Origin: a bacterium | GTDB taxonomy: Bacteria > Actinomycetota > Acidimicrobiia > Acidimicrobiales > Ilumatobacteraceae | NCBI GenBank assembly: GCA_029978815.1 | Contig: JAPOIQ010000001.1 | Location: 1 to 19,013 of the forward strand | Direction: 5' to 3' | Length of the DNA stretch: 19,013 bases | Part shown: piece after piece, positions 1 to 8,812 of the stretch | How the letters are laid out: every line of letters begins with the position of its first letter | How positions within the stretch are numbered: position 1 is the stretch's first letter | Translations under genes and position numbers: made by a program | Notes under the pieces: generated by a model | What the model saw: only the letters and a program-made list of their open reading frames with translations | What the model was told of the DNA's origin: nothing | The model's database searches: none

Positions 1-369
1 AGGTTCGAATACGCCCTCAAAATGCGGCAAGCCCGCCTCAAGAATGGCTTCCCGGCACCGGCGATGACCAATGATGGCGGCCGGCTTCGTAAGCCAGTTT
101 CCGTGCGTGTGGTCGCCGTGATGATGGGTGTTAACGACTGCCCGAATCGGGCCTGAGTCGAGACGTTCGACCGTTTCGAGAAACAGGTTTGTGCGTCGCT
201 CTGTCGAACAGGTGTCCACGATGACGGTGTCGCCGCCGTCAGCAAGAATTCCGCAGTTGTTGATCCACCACGAGCCATCGGGCTGCACATACGCAAAGAC
301 TCCATCGTCGATATTGACGAGTTCGGGCGGCTCAATATGTCCGTGGTCATGTCCGTGGTGGCGACTCAT
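1..369 (-). CDS. MBL-fold metallo-hydrolase, partial (3' end beyond window)
   Basis: Reading the minus strand from the ATG at 369 gives 123 codons open to the window edge, so only the N-terminal part is present. The sequence contains the zinc-binding motif of the metallo-beta-lactamase fold (THHHGDHTHGN, about residues 86-96), preceded by a strand ending in VIVDTCS, where the Asp and following loop fit the family. These enzymes hydrolyse thioesters, lactones, phosphoesters and similar bonds with a dinuclear metal centre; the substrate here cannot be told. The N-terminus is His-rich (MSRHHGHDHGH), encoded partly by an 11-bp direct repeat (337-347 and 349-359). It is divergent from the YbaK-like gene at 424. 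The family call is firm; the function is unknown. Confidence 0.85.
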   Translation of the reverse strand, partial: MSRHHGHDHGHIEPPELVNIDDGVFAYVQPDGSWWINNCGILADGGDTVIVDTCSTERRTNLFLETVERLDSGPIRAVVNTHHHGDHTHGNWLTKPAAIIGHRRCREAILEAGLPHFEGVFEP

Positions 370-423
370 ATCTGCACGGTACGAAACTCGTCGCCCGAGG
401 TCAACAGTTGAGACAATGGGTTG

Positions 424-915
424 ATGACAGAAATTGAGCAACGTGTGCTGACCGTCGTGACCGCCACCGGTGTGCCGTTCGAGTCGATGCCATGTGACCC
501 AGACCTCGCCGACACGGCGGCATTTTGTGAGCACTACGGCTTTTCCTTGGACGATTCAGCAAACACCATCGTTGTCGCTTCTAAGGGTGAGTCGCCAGTG
601 TTCGCCGCATGTGTCGTGCTCGCAACTCACCGCCTCGATGTCAATGGAGTAGTTCGCAAACGCTTGGGAGCAAGGAAGGTGTCATTCGCTCCGCCTGAGG
701 TGACAGCCGACGTTACCGGCATGGTGATGGGTGGGGTGACGCCCTTTGGGTTACCGAATGGACTCCCACTGTGGATCGACGCAGCCGTGATGGCACGTCA
801 ACAGATCGTTGTCGGTGGCGGAAGCCGCGAAATGAAAATCATCGGGTCTCCAGAGATGTTGAGCGCCTTGTCAAACGCCGAGGTTGTCGAAGGACTTGCC
901 CGACTGTCCGTATGA
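424..915 (+). CDS. YbaK/EbsC-family aminoacyl-tRNA deacylase-like protein
   Basis: A protein of 163 residues matching the YbaK/ProX editing-domain family, which hydrolyses mischarged aminoacyl-tRNAs (for example Cys-tRNA(Pro) or Ala-tRNA(Pro)) in the cytoplasm. Visible family marks are the conserved Lys in VVASKGE (about Lys54), the basic stretch GVVRKRLGARKVSFA, and the GGVTPFGLP segment near residues 100-108. Length is normal for a stand-alone domain. A TTG sits immediately upstream at 421, but the ATG at 424 is the more natural start. There is no strong Shine-Dalgarno, so expression may be leaderless or weak. It is divergent from the MBL-fold gene and 48 nt upstream of the enoyl-CoA hydratase. 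Which tRNA it edits, if any, cannot be decided from sequence. Confidence 0.8.
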   Translation: MTEIEQRVLTVVTATGVPFESMPCDPDLADTAAFCEHYGFSLDDSANTIVVASKGESPVFAACVVLATHRLDVNGVVRKRLGARKVSFAPPEVTADVTGMVMGGVTPFGLPNGLPLWIDAAVMARQQIVVGGGSREMKIIGSPEMLSALSNAEVVEGLARLSV

Positions 916-963
916 CCGTTGGCGAGCACGGTCAAGTGAGGGTCGCTGTGTCACGATGTGCAC

Positions 964-1722
964 ATGAGTGAAGAAGCAGCAGTCTTAACAGAAGTTCGTG
1001 GTCGAGTTCTCCTCATCACGCTGAACCGGCCCGACCAGATGAACGCAGTCAATACCGCCCTGGCCCAGGGCCTCGTAGCTGCGATCAAAGAACTTGACGA
1101 GAATCCAGACCTCACCGCTGGCGTTCTCACTGGTGCTGGGCGAGGATTCTGCGCCGGTATGGACCTCAAGGCATTTCTTACCGACGGGCCTCCAATCGGG
1201 TTCAATGACTTCTTAGAAAACGGATCGAAGAAGCCACTCATCGCAGCGGTGGAGGGATTTGCGCTGGCTGGTGGCCTCGAAACGGCGCTCACCTGTGATC
1301 TCATCGTGGCAGCAGAAGGTGTGAAGCTTGGCATTCCCGAAGTTGGGGTCGGTCTTCTTGCCGCCGGTGGGGCACTTCTGCGGTTGCCGAGTCGAGTGCC
1401 GTACGCCGTCGCGATGGAGATGGCGTTAACGGCGGATCCAATCACGGCGGAGAAGGCAGCCGAGTATGGACTTGTCTCACGAGTCACGCCAACAGGTGGT
1501 GCAGTTGATGCTGCGCTCGAACTTGCGGAACGCATCGCAAAGAACGCTCCACTTTCGGTAGCCGCCTCGAAGCAGATGATTCAGGCCGTTCAAGGACGAA
1601 CCGAAGCCGAGTTCTGGGATCATCAGCGTCCGGTGATGGCTGCAGTATTTGCCTCAGATGATGCGAAGGAAGGGCCGAGAGCATTTGCCGAGAAGCGTCC
1701 TCCTTCGTGGTCAGGCCGATAA
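964..1722 (+). CDS. Enoyl-CoA hydratase/isomerase family protein
   Basis: A crotonase-fold protein of 252 residues. The oxyanion-hole strand is GRGFCAGMDL (about 59-68), and the second part of the active site is GGLETALTCD (103-112) followed by LGIPEVGVG. Both glutamates that act as acid and base in enoyl-CoA hydratase are kept (Glu106 and Glu126, matching rat Glu144 and Glu164), so hydration of a 2-enoyl-CoA is likely. This role is soluble and belongs to beta-oxidation or a related acyl-CoA pathway. A GTG at 958 is an alternative start that would add two residues; I prefer the ATG at 964 because it gives the usual short N-terminus. It lies in a same-strand run with the flavin oxidoreductase and alpha/beta hydrolase that follow. 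Chain-length preference is unknown. Confidence 0.85.
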   Translation: MSEEAAVLTEVRGRVLLITLNRPDQMNAVNTALAQGLVAAIKELDENPDLTAGVLTGAGRGFCAGMDLKAFLTDGPPIGFNDFLENGSKKPLIAAVEGFALAGGLETALTCDLIVAAEGVKLGIPEVGVGLLAAGGALLRLPSRVPYAVAMEMALTADPITAEKAAEYGLVSRVTPTGGAVDAALELAERIAKNAPLSVAASKQMIQAVQGRTEAEFWDHQRPVMAAVFASDDAKEGPRAFAEKRPPSWSGR

Positions 1723-1835
1723 GGCCGCGTATTTGTAGCCGGTGAACTCGCCTGGCTTCGCGTAAATGCGTGAAACCGGTCACTTTTGCAGATCTGGTTC
1801 GCGCGCGACATAGGCGCGCATGTCAGACTGCTCCT

Positions 1836-2999
1836 GTGCGGATTGATGCGAATTTCTATGGTGGAGTGCCAATGCCCGACGCCGGTTACGGAGGCCCAGC
1901 GCCCGTAGACCGCCGTTATGACAACCCTGACTTCATCGCCTGTTACGACAACCTGACCGCGTGGTCCAAGACGATGGATCGCCTCGGTTACGACACGATG
2001 TGGCTTACCGAGCATCACTTTCAATATGAGGGTTACGAGGTCACTCCGAACCTCATCCTCTTTGGATTGCATCTGGCGAAAGAAACTGAGCGCCTTCGCC
2101 TTGGCCAGATGTTTAGTGTTGTCCCCCAGTGGCACCCACTCCGCCTCGCAGAAGATGCGGCGATGATGCAGATCCTCACGAATAACCGGATGCAGTTTGG
2201 CGTTGGCCGCGGCACCGTTCCTCGAGAGGCCCAGTCGCTCGGTGGGGTGGTTGCGTCTGGCGATAATGAAATGTCTGCGGAACTCGACCGCGTGAATCGC
2301 GAGATCTTCGAAGAGTCGATGGAAATTATCAAAGAGGCGTGGTACAACGAACGATTTTCATTCACCGGAAAGCATTTCGTGTTGCCTCCTCCTGGCATTC
2401 CTGATCGAGGCTCAACGGTCCAAGATCTCACTCTGATCCCGAAGCCGATCGCGCCGATCGACATTTGGCAGGCAGTGACCTCGCCGGCAACGCTTGAGTA
2501 CACGGCGCGCGTCCGGCATCTCGCCGTCATGCCTGCCCGCGGACCTCAGCAGACAAAAGACTGGTGGGACCTTTACGGTCAACGCGCTGCTGAATCAGGC
2601 TGGGAGATTGAGCGTGGAGAAGCACGGTGCCTTGCCCTGAACGCTCACGTTGCCCATACGACAGAGGCGGCGATGAATGGTGCAAGAAACGCCCATGACG
2701 AATGGATCAAATTCCTCTCGCCGTACGGTCGTTTCCGGAGTTATGCAATGCCGGACGGCTCAGAAACTCCGTTTGATCACAAACCAAGCCTCGAAGATTC
2801 AATGGACCAGCAGATCATGGCAATTGGTTCAGTCGAGCAAGTGGCTGACACGATGGGCCGCTACCGAGACGAAGTTGGCGTCGAACATTTCGTGTTGTTC
2901 TTCGACATGCCTGGTCTTACTCGTGAAGCCATGAATGAGCAGCTCGAAATGATGGCAGCCGAGGTGCTGCCCCGTCTCGGTGTGACGTTGAATTCCTGA
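1836..2999 (+). CDS. LLM-class flavin-dependent oxidoreductase (luciferase-like)
   Basis: A 387-residue protein of the bacterial luciferase-like (LLM) family: TIM-barrel enzymes that use FMNH2 or F420. Recognisable pieces are the WLTEHHF segment after the first strands, LRLGQMFSVVPQWHPLRLAEDAAM, and QFGVGRGTVPREA, which form the typical N-terminal core, plus a late region with the phrase GSVEQVADTMGRYRDEVGVEHFVLF. These enzymes commonly insert oxygen into, or oxidise, aldehydes, alkanes or cyclic compounds. The frame is open back to an ATG at 1770, but the family N-terminus starts near the GTG at 1836 (RIDANFYGG), so I chose that; neither start has a clear ribosome site. Its stop is 1 nt from the ATG of the hydrolase, so the two are surely co-translated. 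Cofactor and substrate are not determined. Confidence 0.85.
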   Translation: MRIDANFYGGVPMPDAGYGGPAPVDRRYDNPDFIACYDNLTAWSKTMDRLGYDTMWLTEHHFQYEGYEVTPNLILFGLHLAKETERLRLGQMFSVVPQWHPLRLAEDAAMMQILTNNRMQFGVGRGTVPREAQSLGGVVASGDNEMSAELDRVNREIFEESMEIIKEAWYNERFSFTGKHFVLPPPGIPDRGSTVQDLTLIPKPIAPIDIWQAVTSPATLEYTARVRHLAVMPARGPQQTKDWWDLYGQRAAESGWEIERGEARCLALNAHVAHTTEAAMNGARNAHDEWIKFLSPYGRFRSYAMPDGSETPFDHKPSLEDSMDQQIMAIGSVEQVADTMGRYRDEVGVEHFVLFFDMPGLTREAMNEQLEMMAAEVLPRLGVTLNS

Positions 3000-3000
3000 T

Positions 3001-3795
3001 ATGCGCCAGTCGGTTGCGCTCGGCGACCTCAACATTGCATTTGAACGTCGGGGGGCAGGCCTCCCGTTCGTTTGGGGTCACGGGTTGACCTCGTCAATGG
3101 ATCTTGAAGGTGAACTCCTCAACTTCAACTGGGTAGCCATCGAAACGCACGCAGAAATGGTGAGATACGACGCACGAGGTCATGGGGCTTCGACGTTGAC
3201 GCCAAACCTTGACCACTATTCGTGGGCGAATCTGGCTGAAGACCAACTCGCATTCGCTGATGCCCTGGGAATTGAGAAGTTCATCAGTGGCGGCGCCTCG
3301 ATGGGAGCGGCAACTGCCTTGCATGTTGCAGTCAGCGCCCCCTCGCGGGTGTTGGGACTTGTGTTAGTGATCCCGCCAACCGGCTGGGAAACTCGCGAGG
3401 CGCAGAGAGCCGTGTATCTTCACCGAGCCCAACTCATCGCCGATGGAGATATTGACGCTGTGGTCGCAGCCAGTCGGCAAGTGGCGCCACCCGAACCATT
3501 CGGAAACGAATGGCACGACCGAATCGAACGAAACACAAGGGCAGCCGATCATCAGCGCATGGCGCATGTGTTGCGAGGAGCAGCGACCGCGGACTTTCCC
3601 ACCCGGAGCCAAATTGCGACAATCTTGGCTCCGACCCTGATTCTTGCGTGGTCAGGTGATGCGGGTCATCCGTTGAGTAGTGCGGAGCAGTTGCATGAAC
3701 TCATTGCACCATCTGAACTTGTCGTTGCGTCGACGGCGAGTGAGTTTGAAACATGGTCTGACCAAATTGCGACCTTCGTGCGTTCAATCTGCTGA
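3001..3795 (+). CDS. Alpha/beta-fold hydrolase, catalytic His not evident
   Basis: A 264-residue alpha/beta hydrolase. The oxyanion region WGHGLTSS (25-32), the strand ending RYDARGHGAS, and the nucleophile elbow GGASMG (Ser100) are clear, and an acid residue fits at Asp220 (WSGDAGHP). The usual late motif with the catalytic histidine (GH before the last helix) is replaced by STASEFETW, and no histidine occurs at the right place, so catalysis may be altered or lost. The ATG begins 1 nt after the stop of the flavin oxidoreductase, implying coupled translation and a shared pathway. Its 3' end overlaps the convergent glutamine amidotransferase by 12 bp. It may be an esterase, an enol-lactonase-type enzyme or a non-catalytic relative. 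Confidence 0.8.
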   Translation: MRQSVALGDLNIAFERRGAGLPFVWGHGLTSSMDLEGELLNFNWVAIETHAEMVRYDARGHGASTLTPNLDHYSWANLAEDQLAFADALGIEKFISGGASMGAATALHVAVSAPSRVLGLVLVIPPTGWETREAQRAVYLHRAQLIADGDIDAVVAASRQVAPPEPFGNEWHDRIERNTRAADHQRMAHVLRGAATADFPTRSQIATILAPTLILAWSGDAGHPLSSAEQLHELIAPSELVVASTASEFETWSDQIATFVRSIC

Positions 3796-4521
3796 GATCT
3801 CAGCTGCCCGGTGCGCACGGGTCCGCTGAAATGCAGACCAAAACAACTCTGATGCTCTCCGTGCAGAGAACTCCCCATCAAGGCGTTCCAAAGCGTCATC
3901 AATATTGCTCTCAGAAATTGCACCCCCTCGGCTTGCGCTGAGAATTGCGGAGGTCACTTCCGGTGTGAACTCAGGATGGGGTTGCATCGTGAAGATGCTG
4001 TCGGTGATAAGTCCGGCGATTTCGCAGCCCTCTGAAGTGAGGTAGGCCGTCGTGCCTTCCGGAATGTTCTGAACTTGATCTTGATGAAATGCGATAAGTC
4101 GCATCTGCTCACCTCCATCGGTGAGAGCAGTATCCGACAACTGGTAGTTCTGTGCGGCCAAATTCCAGCCGCCACGAGCGGGCCGAACTTCTGCACCGAG
4201 GGCATTGGCGATGAGCTGGTGTCCAAAACAGATTCCGGTGGTCGTGACGTGGGAGTCAATAGCAGTCCGTGCCATGTCGATGAGCGGCGAAATCCACTCA
4301 TGGGGTTCATAAACACCAGCACGACTTCCGCCGATGACCAGCGCATCAAAGTCGTTTACCTGTGCGGGCAATTCGCCCTCATGTGCTCGAAAGAACTCAA
4401 ACTCAACGTCGTCGTCGGCACCAAGTTTCACGAAGTCGGCGTACAGCGATCCGTAGGAAGCAAACGTCGACGAAATTCGGCGACCGAGGTCATCACAAAG
4501 AATGATTGCGAGGCGAAGCAC
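3784..4521 (-). CDS. Class I glutamine amidotransferase domain protein
   Basis: A 245-residue protein built as a single class I glutaminase domain. The nucleophile elbow GICFGHQ places the Cys at 98, and QPHPEF supplies His182 and Glu184 of the triad. The VIGGSRAGVYE segment (about 62-72) is the usual oxyanion strand. Stand-alone members include GMP synthase-like amidotransferases and gamma-glutamyl hydrolases of amines (PuuD-like); here no synthetase domain is attached, so a hydrolase or an ammonia donor for an unlinked partner are both possible. Start is a GTG at 4521. It lies 29 nt after the acyl-CoA synthetase stop on the same strand, and its end overlaps the convergent alpha/beta hydrolase by 12 bp. 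Confidence 0.85.
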   Translation of the reverse strand: MLRLAIILCDDLGRRISSTFASYGSLYADFVKLGADDDVEFEFFRAHEGELPAQVNDFDALVIGGSRAGVYEPHEWISPLIDMARTAIDSHVTTTGICFGHQLIANALGAEVRPARGGWNLAAQNYQLSDTALTDGGEQMRLIAFHQDQVQNIPEGTTAYLTSEGCEIAGLITDSIFTMQPHPEFTPEVTSAILSASRGGAISESNIDDALERLDGEFSARRASELFWSAFQRTRAHRAAEISAD

Positions 4522-4550
4522 TCAAGCACGCTACCGACATCCGCCAGTCG

Positions 4551-6155
4551 TCACTCAACTTCGTTGAGCTCGCCGTTTTGCCACATTTCGACCAGGCGGA
4601 ACTTCTGAATTTTGCCTGATCCCGTGAGAGGTAGTTCATCAGCGACGAACCAACTCGCCGGAGTTTTGTGGGGAGCGAGGTGTTCTCTGACCCAGCTTCG
4701 AAGCTCGGTCACCGTCGGCGATGAACCTGGGCTAGGCCGGATGACTGCACCTACGATTTCACCCCACTTGTCATCGGGTAACCCAATCACTGCGACATCG
4801 CCAACAGCGGGGTGGCGATAGAGCACCTCTTCAATTTCCTTCGGATAAATGTTCTCGCCGCCTCGAATGATCATGTCTTTGATGCGGCCGACGATGTAGC
4901 AATAGCCGCGATCGTCCATCGAGCAAATATCGCCTGAGTGCAACCAACCATCGGCGTCGATTGTTTCAGCGGTCGCTTCGGGGTTGTCGTTGTATCCCAG
5001 CATGTTGAGATAGCCGCGAGTGCAAAATTCTCCCGGCTCACCGATTGGAACAGTGTTGCCATCCGGATCGACGATCTTGATCTCGACGTGGGGGAGAGCA
5101 GTGCCAAGACTGTTCGCTTTGTCATCAACACCATCGTCTGGCCGAGTCATCGTTGCCACAGGAGACATCTCGGTTTGCCCAAACACAATGGTTAGCTTTG
5201 CGCCAACCTCCCGCTCAAAACGCTCCACGAGGGCAGCCGGCACTGTTGACCCGCCTGAGGTAACCGTCTTCAATGCGGAGAGATCGCGATCTTTGAACGT
5301 CGGGTGTTCCATCATTGCAATGAGCATTGTCGGGACGCCTCCGCCAAGCGTCACTCCGTATTTCTCGAATGTGTCAAGGACGTGACCCGGTTCGAATTCT
5401 TCAACGGTCACGATGGTCAACATTCGTGTGCCCGCTGCCAGTACTGCGAGGACTGACCCACCTGTGTGGAAGAGCGGCATCGCCCCAAGCATCACATCGC
5501 CCGGTTGGCTGCCGTTTCGAAGGGTGCTGTGCAGCGCGTTCGTCACAATGCCCCGATGGTGCAGACTCGCACCCTTGGGAAAGCCCGTGGTTCCCGAGGT
5601 GTACTGGATCATGACGAGGTCGCCAGGGTCTGGTGCCGGAAGCGCCGTGGTCGAAGAGCGTGCCGACTCTGCGACCGTCGTCAGTTCTCCCAGAGAGGTG
5701 ACCTCTCGGACCGATGGACAGCGCTCCATCAGTTGCTCCGCAATGCTCACGAGATTTCGACCTCGATAACTACTCGAGGCAATGACCCCAGCAGAGGTTG
5801 ACTGATTAAAGACGTATGCCGCCTCATCCTCGAGCAGGTTGGGATTCACGGTGACGATCACCATTCCGGCAAGAGCAATCGCGTACTCGGCGATGACCCA
5901 TTCGGGAAGGTTCTGAGCCCAGATTGCGATTCGGCTGCGCGGTTCGAACCGTTCAACCAGGTTGCGGGCCACCGCCTCGGCATCAGATAACAGTTCGGCA
6001 AACGTCCATGTTGCGCCAGTATTCGATGCAATGAGTGCTGGCTGGTCGGGGCGTTCGCCAGCGGCGCGTCGAAGAACGTCACCGATGGTGAGATCAAGCA
6101 CTGGCGGTTCGCTCGGACCGACGGTATGACTGATGGTGAGTGGTGGAGTTGTCAT
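4551..6155 (-). CDS. AMP-dependent acyl-CoA synthetase/ligase
   Basis: An adenylate-forming enzyme of 534 residues, normal for acyl-CoA synthetases, which activate a carboxylic acid with ATP and join it to CoA. The P-loop YTSGTTGFPKG is at 185-195, followed by GQTEMSP, the hinge region HSGDICSMDDRGYCYIVGR, the RGGENIYPKEIEE segment of the C-terminal lid, and the terminal PLTGSGKIQK with the catalytic Lys. All core motifs are intact. I chose the ATG at 6155; a TTG at 6176 would add seven residues (MRERNIV). It sits between a crotonase and a glutamine amidotransferase on the same strand, consistent with an organic-acid catabolic operon. Substrate (fatty, aromatic or steroid side-chain acid) is not decidable. 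Confidence 0.9.
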   Translation of the reverse strand: MTTPPLTISHTVGPSEPPVLDLTIGDVLRRAAGERPDQPALIASNTGATWTFAELLSDAEAVARNLVERFEPRSRIAIWAQNLPEWVIAEYAIALAGMVIVTVNPNLLEDEAAYVFNQSTSAGVIASSSYRGRNLVSIAEQLMERCPSVREVTSLGELTTVAESARSSTTALPAPDPGDLVMIQYTSGTTGFPKGASLHHRGIVTNALHSTLRNGSQPGDVMLGAMPLFHTGGSVLAVLAAGTRMLTIVTVEEFEPGHVLDTFEKYGVTLGGGVPTMLIAMMEHPTFKDRDLSALKTVTSGGSTVPAALVERFEREVGAKLTIVFGQTEMSPVATMTRPDDGVDDKANSLGTALPHVEIKIVDPDGNTVPIGEPGEFCTRGYLNMLGYNDNPEATAETIDADGWLHSGDICSMDDRGYCYIVGRIKDMIIRGGENIYPKEIEEVLYRHPAVGDVAVIGLPDDKWGEIVGAVIRPSPGSSPTVTELRSWVREHLAPHKTPASWFVADELPLTGSGKIQKFRLVEMWQNGELNEVE

Positions 6156-6196
6156 GACGATGTTCCGTTCTCTCAATCGGGTTGTTTCCTGGGTAG

Positions 6197-7051
6197 TTAC
6201 TTCGCTCGTTCGCCGTAGTCGCCAAACGGCCGATCGCGATCTCTGACCGCCTGCCTGAAGCCAACCTCTTCTGATCGGGCAACAAAATCCTTGCCTTCCT
6301 GACTATGGCGGGCGACCCCGTCGAACAATGTTCCGAGTCGACGAGATGCAGGCGGGTCGTACATATGGTCGGCAACCGCGTTCAGCGCCCTAGTAATCAT
6401 CTCAAGTTGATTAGTGGGCACCTGTGCGATGCGATGCGCAAGACCTTGAGCCGCTTGCGGGAGACCCTCGTCACTCACTACATCAAGCACGAGGCCCATC
6501 TCGAGAGCCATCTCTGCAGTGATTTCATCGCCGGTGAGCATGTAACGACGTGTCTGTTGAAGACCCATGCGGGCGACCCAGTTCCAGGGCGCTTCAGGAA
6601 TGCCCCAGACCCGAGAGGGCGGGTAGCCAAAACGTGCCGATTCGGCAGCGATGATGATGTGGGCGTTGAACACCATGTTGGTTCCGCCAGCGATGCACCA
6701 GCCGCTGACCGCCGCAATCGTTGGTTTCACTGAGTCGTGGAGCTTTGCCCAAGTAGCGGCGAAGTCGCCAATCATGTGGAGATCTTCGGCAGAGTCCCAT
6801 ACCCGGCGGTGAGCGTCGGCCTCTTGAACGGCTTGCTCACGGGTTGCCCAGTCAAGCGAATATCCCGCACAAAATGCTGGACCTTCTGCGTCAAGGAGGA
6901 GAACGCGAATTTTTGGATCATGTTGGGCAGAGTCAATCGCTGCCCCGAGCTCGTCGCGGAGTTGTGGCGTGATCGTGTTGTACTCCTCCGGACGGCACAA
7001 CGTCATCGTTCTCACACCATCAAGGTCAACGACTCGTACTGCTTCCCCCAT
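6197..7051 (-). CDS. Crotonase-family protein lacking both hydratase glutamates
   Basis: A 284-residue crotonase-fold protein. The CoA and oxyanion segment AFCAGYSLDW (59-68) and the second strand GWCIAGGTNMVFNAH (117-131) are clear. The positions that carry the acid/base glutamates in enoyl-CoA hydratase are Asn125 and Pro145 (FGYPPSRVWG), so ordinary hydration is unlikely. Members of this subgroup are usually labelled only as enoyl-CoA hydratase-like; isomerase, hydrolase or C-C bond chemistry is possible. The ATG at 7051 has a good G-rich ribosome site (GGGGGA, minus strand, about 4 nt upstream). It is the first gene of a leftward run with the acyl-CoA synthetase and amidotransferase, and is divergent from the monooxygenase. 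Confidence 0.8.
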   Translation of the reverse strand: MGEAVRVVDLDGVRTMTLCRPEEYNTITPQLRDELGAAIDSAQHDPKIRVLLLDAEGPAFCAGYSLDWATREQAVQEADAHRRVWDSAEDLHMIGDFAATWAKLHDSVKPTIAAVSGWCIAGGTNMVFNAHIIIAAESARFGYPPSRVWGIPEAPWNWVARMGLQQTRRYMLTGDEITAEMALEMGLVLDVVSDEGLPQAAQGLAHRIAQVPTNQLEMITRALNAVADHMYDPPASRRLGTLFDGVARHSQEGKDFVARSEEVGFRQAVRDRDRPFGDYGERAK

Positions 7052-7180
7052 GAATCCCCCAACTCATCTCGGTAGCGCGAACGTAGCAAAGTGCCGCCCG
7101 AACCTCAGTTTCGGCTCGCTCCGTTTAAAGCCTGAGGCGATGCGCCGTCTAGCGTTCGGTGTAAGGAAAAGGGGGACACG

Positions 7181-8812
7181 TTGGGCGAACAGCAGTCTGG
7201 CTCAGAAGCCGCAGAACATCACGAGGTAATCGTGATTGGTGCGGGCGTTGCCGGAATTTACGCACTACACCGACTTCGTAACTTGGGGGTTGATGCGCTC
7301 GTCCTCGAAGCGGGAGACGACTTTGGTGGCACGTGGTACTGGAATCGATATCCCGGTTGTCGTTTCGATTCGGAGAGTTACTCCTATGGGTACTCATTCT
7401 CGAAAGAACTTCTTGAGGAATGGCACTGGAAAGAACGTTTCTCCCCTCAGCCGGAAAACCTGAAGTATTTGCAGTATGTGGTTGAGAAGTTCCAACTGCA
7501 CGACGGAATGCGCTTTAACCAGCAACTCGTCAAAGCGGAGTGGTACGACGATTCGAACCGTTGGAAGTTGCATCTTGGAAGCGGAGAGGTCATGACCTGC
7601 GATCTCCTGCTCCCTGCAATCGGTCTGCTGTCAGCCCCGACTCTTCCACGGTACGAGGGACAGCAAGACTTCACCGGACAGTCATTCCACACATACAACT
7701 GGCCAAAAGAACCCATTGACATGTCGCAGATGAGAGTGGCCGTCATCGGTACTGGTGCCACCGGTGTACAAATCATCCCGGCGATCGCTGAGAATGTGAA
7801 ATCACTTCACGTGTTTCAACGCCGCCCAAACTGGTGTGCTCCTCTCAAAAACGGCCCAATCAGCGACGAAGAGATGGCTGATATTCGAAGCCGTTACGAC
7901 GAAATCTTTGCTCGTTGTGCGGAGACACCTGGCGGATTCATCCATGGTCCGACAGACGGATCATTTCACGACGCAAGTGCGCAGGAACGCTATGAGTTTT
8001 GGGATGACCTTTACGACAAGCCTGGTTTCGGCATTTGGCTGGCGAACTACAGAGAAGTGCTGATGGAAGAGGATGCGAATGCCGAATTCTCGGCGTTCAT
8101 TGCGAACAAGATCCGTGAACGCGTCAACAATCCTGAGGTAGCAGAAAAACTCATTCCCAAAGACCACGGCTTCGGGGTGCAGCGAGTGCCAATGGAAACC
8201 AACTATTACGAGGCATACAACCGTGACAACGTCACCCTCGTCGATATTTCTGAGGAACCGATCGACCGGATTGTTGCCGATGGAATCAAGACATCTGCAA
8301 ACACGTACGAGTTCGATCTCATCATCTACGCGACTGGTTTCGATGCGATTACGGGAGCCTTCGACCGCATTGAGTTCATCGGCAGGGATGGCCGACGTCT
8401 TCGCGACGAGTGGGAGAAAGGCCCCCGCACCTACCTCGGAGTTCAGGTCGAAGGATTCCCGAATCTCGTCATGCTTGCAGGGCCGCAGGGCGCGTCGGTA
8501 TCGACAAACTTCCCACGAGCAATTGAAACCTCGGTTGAGTGGGCGTCAGACCTTGTTGGGTACATGCGTCAACACGGTCTTGAACGCATTGAATGCACCC
8601 GAGAAGCGCAAGATGCGTGGGTCACCGAAATCGAAGAACTCTACGGAATGGTGCTGTTAAGGAACGCAAAGAGTTGGTTCACTGGCTACAACTCAAACGT
8701 TGACGGTCGAGACGTCAAGCGTCACATGATTTACAACGGGGGAGCACCCCGTTACAGGCGGAGGCTCGACAAGGTTGTTGCAAACGACTACGACGGCTTC
8801 ATTCTCAGTTGA
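7181..8812 (+). CDS. Flavin-containing Baeyer-Villiger-type monooxygenase
   Basis: A 543-residue class B flavoprotein monooxygenase. The FAD Rossmann motif GAGVAG is at 20-25, followed by GGTWYWNRYPGCRFD. The Baeyer-Villiger fingerprint FxGxxxHxxxW is complete (Phe164, Gly166, His170, Trp174, then Pro), and the NADPH Rossmann motif GTGATG is at 190-195. Late in the protein, YATGF is the usual FAD-contact strand. Such enzymes turn cyclic or linear ketones into lactones or esters with O2 and NADPH. Start is a TTG at 7181 with a G-rich ribosome site (GGGGGA at 7171-7176). The gene ends in three consecutive in-frame TGA codons (8810-8818). It faces the crotonase gene across a 129-nt gap and is 30 nt upstream of selA; co-transcription with sel genes is possible but functionally unexplained. 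Confidence 0.92.
   Translation: MGEQQSGSEAAEHHEVIVIGAGVAGIYALHRLRNLGVDALVLEAGDDFGGTWYWNRYPGCRFDSESYSYGYSFSKELLEEWHWKERFSPQPENLKYLQYVVEKFQLHDGMRFNQQLVKAEWYDDSNRWKLHLGSGEVMTCDLLLPAIGLLSAPTLPRYEGQQDFTGQSFHTYNWPKEPIDMSQMRVAVIGTGATGVQIIPAIAENVKSLHVFQRRPNWCAPLKNGPISDEEMADIRSRYDEIFARCAETPGGFIHGPTDGSFHDASAQERYEFWDDLYDKPGFGIWLANYREVLMEEDANAEFSAFIANKIRERVNNPEVAEKLIPKDHGFGVQRVPMETNYYEAYNRDNVTLVDISEEPIDRIVADGIKTSANTYEFDLIIYATGFDAITGAFDRIEFIGRDGRRLRDEWEKGPRTYLGVQVEGFPNLVMLAGPQGASVSTNFPRAIETSVEWASDLVGYMRQHGLERIECTREAQDAWVTEIEELYGMVLLRNAKSWFTGYNSNVDGRDVKRHMIYNGGAPRYRRRLDKVVANDYDGFILS

Noticed and set aside
7103..7137. CCTCAG/CTGAGG inverted repeat in the gap between the crotonase and the monooxygenase
   Set aside because: Six pairs over a 23-nt loop could occur by chance, and no promoter elements are clearly placed around it.
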